From NCBI RefSeq assembly GCF_012295575.1, contig NZ_CP051180.1, positions 2,852,001 to 2,916,000 of the forward strand: a stretch of DNA of 64,000 bases. Direction: 5' to 3'. The notes under the pieces were generated by a model that was not told the origin of the DNA, made no database searches, and saw only the letters and a list, made by a program, of their open reading frames with translations. Positions 53,483 through 64,000 of this stretch are shown piece after piece (position 1 is the first letter of the stretch; the number at the start of each line of letters is the position of its first letter). The translations under genes and the position numbers were made by a program. Source of the DNA: Ferrimonas lipolytica. GTDB taxonomy: Bacteria; Pseudomonadota; Gammaproteobacteria; Enterobacterales; Shewanellaceae.

Positions 53483-53528
53483 GCACTATTCTGTGCAGAT
53501 AATTGCATTCAGCCATTATCTAAAAAGG

Positions 53529-53646
53529 TGTCTGACGATGACCTACTCTCACATGGGAACTCCCACACTACCATCGGCGCAACTGCGTTTCACTACTGAG
53601 TTCGGCATGGGATCAGGTGGGGCCACAGCGCTATTGTCATCAGACA
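53529..53646 (-). rRNA. rrf: 5S ribosomal RNA
   Basis: On the minus strand the sequence starts TGTCTGATGAC and ends CGTCAGACA, which pair as helix I of 5S rRNA. The conserved internal stretch matching E. coli 5S (ATGCCGAACTCAGTAGTGAAACG) is present in complement. Ends are placed by helix I, so they are accurate to within one or two bases. Confidence 0.95.
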
Positions 53647-53726
53647 AAAAACGTAAATTTGGTAAGCTGACTTTCTCTACAATCTCACAAGCTCTGCGAT
53701 ATCCGCAAAACCACTTGGGTGTTGTA

Positions 53727-56614
<2,888 letters not shown>

Positions 56615-56930
56615 ATACAACCCCAAGGGGTCTTGCTTTCGCAATACTGACAACAACTTGCAAGTCATTGTTAGTAATATGCCGCAACCAAATGTTTTCG
56701 TTAGTTACACGCTCCGGGTAGGAGGTGTAACGCCGGATATCTTTAGACACTTGTAAGATTGTTTATTTAGAAACTCTTACAGTTTCTCGAGAAAATTTTA
56801 TCAGCTTTCCAAATTTTTAAAGAGCATGTCATTCATAAATGAACAACGAGCCAAAATCATTAAGTCAAAGACTTAATGATTTCAGACAATCTGTGTGAAC
56901 ACTCAGCGCAAAACAAGTAATCATGTCGTT
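56615..56930 (-). other. 16S-23S internal transcribed spacer without tRNA
   Basis: The 316-bp spacer contains no tRNA gene that I can fold. A boxA-like antitermination sequence (TGCTCTTTAAAAATT on the minus strand, near 56813-56827) and stretches pairing with sequences before 16S and after 23S for RNase III processing are expected and partly visible (GACAATCTGTGTGAACACTC, which also occurs in similar form before 16S). Confidence 0.8.
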
Positions 56931-58486
<1,556 letters not shown>

Positions 58487-58621
58487 AAAGATTTGATTTT
58501 TTGTCCAACTCCTAAGAGCTAGACACTCAATGAATACTGAATTTCGTATAGTCACTCAGTAAATATCGAGAAAATGATGATTTCTCAATTCTACGTGAGT
58601 GCCCACACAGATTGTCTGACA

Positions 58622-58636
58622 AATTGTTAAAGAGCA
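58622..58636 (-). promoter_or_regulatory. boxA antitermination site in rrn leader
   Basis: The minus strand reads TGCTCTTTAACAATT, identical to the rrn boxA core, about 135 bp before the 16S start. It recruits the Nus factors that prevent early termination. Confidence 0.85.
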
Positions 58637-58676
58637 GTTCTTGCGAACTTGGCTTCGTTGCCGAAGCAGGAGGCGT

Positions 58677-58704
58677 ATAATACGCTTTCCTATTTCCCCG
58701 TCAA
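58677..58704 (-). promoter_or_regulatory. rrn promoter P2
   Basis: TTGACG and TATTAT on the minus strand are 16 bp apart, followed by ACGCCTCC. The site lies nearer the 16S gene than P1 and resembles P2 promoters of rRNA operons. Confidence 0.75.
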
Positions 58705-58790
58705 GCTCTATTTTTAAAGGCTTTTCCGAGTGTCGATTTAATGCTCAGCGGCTTACTTGGTAAGTGGCTGTGCCCCGTCGACAGATGCGC

Positions 58791-58819
58791 ATTATAGGGA
58801 GATTCTTTGCTGCCGCAAG
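58791..58819 (-). promoter_or_regulatory. rrn promoter P1
   Basis: CTTGCG and a perfect TATAAT are 17 bp apart on the minus strand, followed by a GC-rich discriminator (GCGC) typical of stringently controlled rRNA promoters. It lies about 110 bp upstream of P2. Confidence 0.75.
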
Positions 58820-59033
58820 CGCTTATTTGTGCTTTTCTTACCGTTTGGTCAAAGACACAGCCAATACCGAGATTTCCACAGAGTTACCCACAAATATCGC
58901 TAATTTAGTTCGTTTTTTGCGCCAAGTTTGAACTTGGCCGTGGTTTATCATCTTTACTGAGTTCTTCTATATACCCAAACCAAAAGGTGTGTCTAAACTA
59001 GCGGTAGGATTATAAAAGATAGGTATTGTCATC

Positions 59034-59792
59034 ATGAGTGATGTATTCCACTTAGGCTTAACAAAGACCATGCTGCAAGGTGCCACCGTTGCAATCGTCC
59101 CTGGCGACCCTGAACGAGTAGAGCGCATAGCCAGCTTGATGGATGAGCCAACCAAGCTCGCAGCAACACGCGAGTTCACCAGCTTCTTAGGTAAGATGGA
59201 CGGTAAGCCGGTGGTTGTCTGCTCCACTGGTATCGGTGGCCCCTCCACTTCTATCGCAGTAGAAGAGCTAGCGCAGCTAGGAATAACCACCTTCCTTCGC
59301 ATTGGTACAACCGGTGCTATCCAGCCAGACATTCCCGTTGGTTCGCTTATTGTTACCCAAGGGTCAGTACGCTTGGATGGTGCTAGCTATCACTTTGCAC
59401 CAGCCGAATACCCAGCAGTTGCCGATTTTGCTTGTACCCAAGCGTTAGTTGAGGCCAGTAATGGTATTGGTCAAACCCCTCGTATTGGTATTACCGCTAG
59501 CTCAGATACCTTCTATCCTGGCCAAGAACGTTACGACACTATTTCCAAACGAGTAATCAAGCGCTTCCAAGGCTCAATGGAGGAATGGCAAGCTCTTGGT
59601 GTGTTGAACTACGAAATGGAGTCAGCAACACTGCTAACGATGTGTGCCGCATTAGGCTTACGTGCCGGTTGTGTTGCTGGGGTTATCGTTAATCGTACTG
59701 AACAAGAAATCCCGTCAGAAGCAACCATGGCTCAAACCGAAAAAAATGCCATTGCTGTTGTTGTAGATGCAGCGCGTCGCATGTTGAACTAA
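59034..59792 (+). CDS. udp: Uridine phosphorylase
   Basis: The 252-residue protein matches Udp (253 in E. coli) from the start ([32 protein letters not shown]). It includes the phosphate-binding GDPxR motif, [28 protein letters not shown] and the nucleoside-binding [15 protein letters not shown]. It cleaves uridine to uracil and ribose 1-phosphate. The gene is divergent from the rRNA operon and is followed by a terminator. Confidence 0.96.
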   Translation: MSDVFHLGLTKTMLQGATVAIVPGDPERVERIASLMDEPTKLAATREFTSFLGKMDGKPVVVCSTGIGGPSTSIAVEELAQLGITTFLRIGTTGAIQPDIPVGSLIVTQGSVRLDGASYHFAPAEYPAVADFACTQALVEASNGIGQTPRIGITASSDTFYPGQERYDTISKRVIKRFQGSMEEWQALGVLNYEMESATLLTMCAALGLRAGCVAGVIVNRTEQEIPSEATMAQTEKNAIAVVVDAARRMLN

Positions 59793-59808
59793 GAAGATTC
59801 ACAGCAAC

Positions 59809-59836
59809 AAAAAAGGGCTCAAACGAGCCCTTTTTT
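59809..59836. terminator. Terminator after udp
   Basis: AAAAAAGGGCTC/GAGCCCTTTTTT with loop AAAC is a perfect bidirectional terminator between udp and the convergent winged-helix gene. Confidence 0.93.
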
Positions 59837-59860
59837 GATCTTACTTTATAGAGAAAGGCA

Positions 59861-60145
59861 CTACAGCAGTGCTTGCTGTAGTTGCTCTCGATGCAGCGCG
59901 ACCCATTGTTGGTTTACGCTGCCCCAATCACTGACCTGGTAGTAGCCATCATTATGGCGAACACCATCTTCGATAAAGCTTACCTCTACCCCCATTCCCG
60001 CTAAGGCTTTAATCACATCCTGTACGGTACGACGTGGCCAACCTAAGGTTTTCATCAGCATCGGTACCGACGGACGATCGAGCTCAGAGATGGTGAGCAT
60101 CAATAACACTCGTCGACAAAATGTAGGGTTTAGCATCCGTGACAT
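59861..60145 (-). CDS. Small winged-helix protein of unknown function
   Basis: The 94-residue protein has a recognisable winged-helix pattern: TFCRRVLLMLTISELDRPSVPMLMKTLGWPRRTVQDVIKALAGMGVEVSFIEDGVRHNDGYYQVSDWG. A recognition helix lies around RRTVQDVIKAL and a wing around DGVRHNDGYY. The ATG at 60145 is close to GAGGA; an ATG three codons later (60136) has better spacing and may be the real start. It is convergent with udp and could be a local regulator, but no target can be named. Confidence 0.7.
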   Translation of the reverse strand: MSRMLNPTFCRRVLLMLTISELDRPSVPMLMKTLGWPRRTVQDVIKALAGMGVEVSFIEDGVRHNDGYYQVSDWGSVNQQWVALHREQLQQALL

Positions 60146-60225
60146 ATCCTCAAAAACGTTAATGGCCTCACCTTACTCGGTAAGACCACCAAACAACAGC
60201 ATCACACACGCACGTGACTTAGCTA

Positions 60226-61221
60226 TTAATGTTCGAGGAACAAGTAATTCTGCCAGCTCTTCATCCGCAGCAAAATCTTACGCATGATAGAAACGTGGGC
60301 GAAATGATCTGAGTATACCGCTACCTCAACATGCACCCCTTGAGGCAAGTTGTATTTGCTCATGTCTTCTAAGATCTCAATCTCGACAAAAGAGCGGCCG
60401 CGTTTACGCAAGACGTCTGAGCTAATCAGGTTACTGCTGGTGCGAAAGCCACCTTCGGCAATGTTAGGTAAGACCTGCACTACTCGTCCTTTAATCACCT
60501 TGCCCGGTAAGGCATCGTAAATAAGTTCGGCTTCGTAACCGGCCTTTACCCGCAATAAAGAACGCTGGTTAAAGGCGGCGGCAACTCGGCTATGCGAACT
60601 CTCAACAAACATCATCGAAGGTGAGAACGGGAAAGGAACAGCCATTACCCCTTTGCGCAGTGCTACCTGAGTGATGTAACCATCAGCCGGCGCTCTAACA
60701 ATGGTTTCTTCTAAATCGTACTGAGCCTTACGTAATTTTGCCTCGGCCTCTTTTAAATCGGCTTCAGCCGCTGCATAACGTTGGCGGCGATTGTCTAGCT
60801 CTTGCTTAGTAAAGGCACCGCCTTTGTTATAACCGGTTTGGTATCGTTTAAATGCAGTTTGGGTTCGGTCCCGCTCCGCTGTCTTCGACTCTACGACAGC
60901 GGCCAATTCGTTTACTTCATCTTGGTAACGACGAGAGTCGATGGTAAACAGCACATCGCCTGCGACTAACGGGGTGTTCGCCTGTGCTGGTACATCGGTA
61001 ACGAGTCCTTTAACTGAAGGGACGATCGGTGTGGTGACATAAACCTGCCGCGCTAATGCTGTAAACGGATGGTTGTAGTTCATCAGTAACACTAAAGCGC
61101 CAACCAGTACAATTCCACCAAGTGCAGCGGTTGGTACTGTCCACTTATTTAGAGGGAGATCAAATACCTTAAATATGACAATACAGATGGCGCCGTAAGT
61201 CATCAGTAACAGTAAATCCAT
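60226..61221 (-). CDS. yibH: HlyD-family membrane fusion protein (YibH-like)
   Basis: The 331-residue protein starts with two membrane segments (MDLLLLMTYGAICIVIFKVF and VPTAALGGIVLVGALVLLMNY). It then has the HlyD/EmrA layout: biotinyl-lipoyl half motif VYVTTPIVPSVKGLVTDVPAQANTPLVAGDVLFTID, a long alpha-hairpin (about 105-175, EVNELAAVVESKTAERDRTQ ... KLRKAQYDLEETIVRAP), the second lipoyl half and a beta-barrel. It is the periplasmic adaptor of an unknown exporter. It lies two bases after a YibI gene, as in E. coli; no pump gene is here. Confidence 0.9.
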   Translation of the reverse strand: MDLLLLMTYGAICIVIFKVFDLPLNKWTVPTAALGGIVLVGALVLLMNYNHPFTALARQVYVTTPIVPSVKGLVTDVPAQANTPLVAGDVLFTIDSRRYQDEVNELAAVVESKTAERDRTQTAFKRYQTGYNKGGAFTKQELDNRRQRYAAAEADLKEAEAKLRKAQYDLEETIVRAPADGYITQVALRKGVMAVPFPFSPSMMFVESSHSRVAAAFNQRSLLRVKAGYEAELIYDALPGKVIKGRVVQVLPNIAEGGFRTSSNLISSDVLRKRGRSFVEIEILEDMSKYNLPQGVHVEVAVYSDHFAHVSIMRKILLRMKSWQNYLFLEH

Positions 61222-61223
61222 GA

Positions 61224-61583
61224 CTATTGCTCCTTGTCTTGGTTTTGCTGCAGTTGCTCGACTTGCACTCGAAGTTGGTCAACTTGAAGCGTGAGTTGTT
61301 CTATTTGTTTGCTTTGCTCACTGTCTAACTGACTGACATTACTTGCAGCCTTAAATCCCCACCCTCGTTCCTCGCGGTACAACGTAGCCCAGATCCAAAG
61401 GAACGGCCAAATGGTATGTAACGTAAACAAACTCACCCAACCAGCCACGTGAATTGCATCTTGATGGGGGTGATTGCGCTTCTCGGCAATTTCATAGGGG
61501 ATGTCGTGAATAATGATGATGCCGTAGAACAACACCAAAACCACAATCACTAAAATAGCCAATGCCACATAATCTAAAGCCAT
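61224..61583 (-). CDS. yibI: YibI-like DUF3302 membrane protein
   Basis: The 119-residue protein has two membrane segments with the invariant DUF3302 stretch GIIIIHDIPYEIAEKRNHPHQDAIHVAGWVSLFTLHTIWPFLWIWATLYREERGWG, and a C-terminal coiled coil (DQLRVQVEQLQQNQDKEQ). AGGA lies seven bases before the ATG. It forms a two-gene unit with yibH. Function unknown; it probably assists the HlyD-type partner in the inner membrane. Confidence 0.93.
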   Translation of the reverse strand: MALDYVALAILVIVVLVLFYGIIIIHDIPYEIAEKRNHPHQDAIHVAGWVSLFTLHTIWPFLWIWATLYREERGWGFKAASNVSQLDSEQSKQIEQLTLQVDQLRVQVEQLQQNQDKEQ

Positions 61584-61855
61584 ATCGAATTCCTAAGGGC
61601 TTGCTAAGCTTAAGAATTGAATATACCAGACCAACACACAACCACTAAACAATTACGCTACCTATTTAACAAAATCCTCAACAAAAACTGCAATAGTGAG
61701 CATTCCTAATAACTCCAACTTACTTGCGAGTTAGCATGACCTTGACTCACTTTAGGATATGTTTAGAAATTTCTACTTTAGGTAACAAATCAAACACTAA
61801 GCTGGATATTTTCTAGAATTATCTGTTTGCTATTAGTGGTGCATTTATATTCAAC

Positions 61856-64000
61856 ATGGCACTATTACCAGTTCACGCGAATAGTAGGTTTATTTCCATT
61901 TTGTCTTTATCTAAAACCAACTCCACATCGATCCAAGCTAGAGCTGAAGCGATGAATGTTAAGATCAGCGAAATGCAGGGTAGTGCTGCCGATCTGAATA
62001 GCTTTTGTTTAGCGTTACAAAAGCTGATTGGCACTGAGATGCCAGCGGAGAATATGGTGTTGTGCGACATGAGTGGTGCGTGGCCAAAGCTTATGTGGAT
62101 TAAAGACAATCTCAATAATGTAATCCCTACCAATCTAGAAAATGGCGTAACTCACTATTTGATGCGCCATGGCCGCTCCGCGGTGCTGCATCAAATGGAA
62201 GTGCTGAGCCTGATTAATCGTGGTCAGGTTAGCTTGATTGGCAATTTACCCCACAGCTGGATGGGGATTATTGTGGCGCAGCAGCAACAATTAGTTGCCA
62301 GCGTTATCTTACAAACCTATGACAGCTACCGCTTTACCAATGACGACAAAAAACTGCTCGACCTTCTGACTCCTGCCATTGCCAGTGCACTTGCGCATCT
62401 CCAGTCCCAACATAAGCAGCTTGAATCCAAGATTGCCGAGCAAGCGGAACGAAAATCGCAAAAGTCACTGCAAGTGATGTGTGAGCTAACTGAACTGTGT
62501 CAAAGCGAAATGCCACTGGATACGCTGTATGGTCGTTTTCACGAACTGCTTTCTCAGCTTATGCCGGCAACCCACTTTGTCATCGCATTGAAAGTGGGCG
62601 AAGACACGATTGACTTCGTGTATACCGCTAATGAAAACCTGGAAGATTTCACTCCTAGGCAAGGATACAATGGCATCACAGAGTACTCGATGCAGCAAGC
62701 CAAGCCATTATTGCTCACCCGCGAGCAAATGCAGGCGCTGTTCGATAATGGTGAAGTTACCTTGCTGGGCAGACGTTCTGCTTGTGTGCTTGCAGCGCCA
62801 ATGCGATTCGGTGGCGAGGTGCTTGGCAGCTTAGTATTACAGGATTACCATGATGATCACGCCTACGGCGTCGCTGAGCGGCAACTGCTCGGCTATGTCG
62901 CACATCATATTGCTAACGTCATTGGCACACGGCGTACCCAAGAACAGCTAGCAAACAATCAACTAAAGCTCGAACAAGCAGTTAAACAACGCACCGCCGA
63001 GTTAGAACATGAGATCACCGAACGTCGCCGTATAGAAAGTCAGCTACGTCATGACACCTTACACGACGACTTAACCAGTTTACCCAATCGCACCATGATC
63101 ATGGAGCGCCTTAACAAGGTGCTTGCAGTGCGCAAGCGCGATAAGTCTTTTCAGTATGCGTTGCTATTTTTGGATCTCAATCGCTTTAAGGTAATTAATG
63201 ACTCCCTTGGCCACCTCACTGGTGATCATCTACTACGTCAAGTAGCACAGCGGTTAAGTAACTGCTTACGTGGATTTGATACCGTCGCCCGTTTAGGGGG
63301 GGATGAGTTTGCAATACTGGTCGAGCACCTTAACTCGCCTGAAGACGCAATCAATACTGCCAATCGCATTCAGGCTACGCTTTCTCGTCCTTTCTACATC
63401 GATAATGAAGAGGTTTACAGCGGTGCCAGTATCGGCATCGCCTTTGGCGATGAGCAATACCAAGAACCGTCAGAGTTACTTCGCGACGCCGACGTTGCAA
63501 TGTACCGCGCCAAAGATCAGCACAGTAAGAAGCCAGTTGTGTTTGATGCCAGTATGCGCGAGGCTGCCCAACAGCGGATGACCTTAGAAAATGAGCTACA
63601 ACGGGCACTGGAATTCGAACAGTTCGAAGTTTATTACCAACCAACATGGACTTTGGAGTCCGGTAAGTTGTGTGGTTTTGAAGCACTAGCGCGTTGGCGT
63701 CATCCTACCCGCGGGTTACTGCTGCCGGAAGACTTTTTACCAATGATGGAAGAGAATCGACAGATCATCGAGCTCGATCGTTGGGTGCTCCAAACCGCGA
63801 CCAAGCACTTTGCACAGTGGTTAACCAAATACCCTCGTCTTGAGAGTATTGGAGTGAGTATAAATCTTTGCTCGGAATGGTTTAGTCGTAACGATAGCTT
63901 CGATGTCATCATCAAAACTTTAGCGACTAACAAACTAGCAGCGAAACACCTGCTGTTGGAGATCACCGAAAAAGGAGTTCAGCACCATCAAGAGAATGCA
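61856..64000 (+). CDS. GAF-GGDEF-EAL cyclic-di-GMP protein, 3' end beyond the window
   Basis: A frame of 715 codons without stop runs from the ATG at 61856 to the window end. Another in-frame ATG is at 61952; neither has a good ribosome site, so the start is uncertain. Two GAF-like regions lie at about residues 40-180 and 215-350. A coiled-coil linker follows (NNQLKLEQAVKQRTAELEHEITERRRIESQLRHD), then a GGDEF domain at about 400-565 with DLTSLPNRT, LDLNRFKVINDSLGH, intact LGGDEF and an inhibition site RGFD five residues before it. An EAL domain starts at about 575 (FEALARWRHPTRGLLLPEDFLP ... LLLEITEKG). Both halves may be active. It is separated from yibI by 270 bp and is divergent. Confidence 0.9.
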   Translation, partial: MALLPVHANSRFISILSLSKTNSTSIQARAEAMNVKISEMQGSAADLNSFCLALQKLIGTEMPAENMVLCDMSGAWPKLMWIKDNLNNVIPTNLENGVTHYLMRHGRSAVLHQMEVLSLINRGQVSLIGNLPHSWMGIIVAQQQQLVASVILQTYDSYRFTNDDKKLLDLLTPAIASALAHLQSQHKQLESKIAEQAERKSQKSLQVMCELTELCQSEMPLDTLYGRFHELLSQLMPATHFVIALKVGEDTIDFVYTANENLEDFTPRQGYNGITEYSMQQAKPLLLTREQMQALFDNGEVTLLGRRSACVLAAPMRFGGEVLGSLVLQDYHDDHAYGVAERQLLGYVAHHIANVIGTRRTQEQLANNQLKLEQAVKQRTAELEHEITERRRIESQLRHDTLHDDLTSLPNRTMIMERLNKVLAVRKRDKSFQYALLFLDLNRFKVINDSLGHLTGDHLLRQVAQRLSNCLRGFDTVARLGGDEFAILVEHLNSPEDAINTANRIQATLSRPFYIDNEEVYSGASIGIAFGDEQYQEPSELLRDADVAMYRAKDQHSKKPVVFDASMREAAQQRMTLENELQRALEFEQFEVYYQPTWTLESGKLCGFEALARWRHPTRGLLLPEDFLPMMEENRQIIELDRWVLQTATKHFAQWLTKYPRLESIGVSINLCSEWFSRNDSFDVIIKTLATNKLAAKHLLLEITEKGVQHHQENA

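Noticed and set aside
58871-58892. DnaA-box-like sites upstream of rrn P1
   Set aside because: ATTTCCACA and TTACCCACA differ from TTATNCACA at two and one positions. Two weak sites are insufficient to claim an origin or DnaA control.
61873-62133. Minus-strand 86-codon frame near the start of the GAF-GGDEF-EAL gene
   Set aside because: The plus-strand frame is continuous for more than 700 codons with clear domains; the antisense frame has none.

Overview
The window is chromosomal DNA of a marine-type gammaproteobacterium, most likely an Alteromonadales relative of Shewanella or Ferrimonas. This rests on protein resemblance and on gene order. The runs ygiF/ygiM/cca/uppP/folB/plsY/tsaD/rpsU/dnaG/rpoD and tolC/nudF/yqiB/cpdA/yqiA/parE/parC match the enterobacterial order, while DUF47-pit, gspAB, yqeY, short PutA and DUF2986 are additions I associate with Shewanella-like genomes. 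Genus is not established. No prophage, CRISPR array or complete insertion sequence was seen.

Layout. 1-3.7 kb: the 5' part of a CYTH triphosphatase gene (minus), then a DUF47-pit phosphate-uptake pair preceded by a Pho-box-like triplet, and ygiM. 3.9-7.1 kb: bifunctional putA without a DNA-binding domain. 7.1-9.7 kb: gspA-gspB (minus), type II secretion secretin assembly. 9.9-19.3 kb: cca, uppP, folK-folB, plsY, tsaD and the macromolecular synthesis operon rpsU-yqeY-dnaG-rpoD. 19.4-25 kb: a crotonase, a response-regulator/diguanylate-cyclase pair with an acetyltransferase, two tandem 49-residue GPERR-motif microproteins, rraB, plsC and a CAT-family enzyme. 25-34.4 kb: parC, a sugar dehydrogenase, parE, yqiA, cpdA, yqiB, nudF, then divergent tolC. 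34.5-43.3 kb: DUF2986, a YfaZ-like outer membrane protein, a PCuAC copper chaperone with a natural His6 tail, a crotonase, a three-gene PspC-containing cluster, dusA, an acyl-CoA ligase, purC, an EAL protein and a YdcH protein. 43.6-49.1 kb: oppABCDF (minus). 49.6-52.5 kb: yjbQ, alr, dnaB (minus).

52.5-58.9 kb holds an rRNA operon on the minus strand: 16S, a spacer without tRNA, 23S, 5S, tRNA-Asp and a strong terminator, driven by two recognisable promoters. Beyond its 3' end lies a decayed second copy of the tRNA-Asp region. That copy is interrupted by a ~290-bp MITE-like element with 8-bp terminal inverted repeats and an 8-9-bp target duplication. This is the clearest mobile-DNA event in the window. 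59-64 kb: udp, a small winged-helix gene, yibH-yibI, and a GAF/GGDEF/EAL gene that runs off the end.

The content is mainly housekeeping. Points most worth a second look are the MITE/tRNA pseudogene, the tandem GPERR microproteins next to the c-di-GMP module, the Pho-box triplet before DUF47-pit, and the small PspC cluster. Cyclic-di-GMP signalling recurs in three places (21.3, 42.3 and 61.9 kb). All assignments come from reading the sequence; no database search was run.
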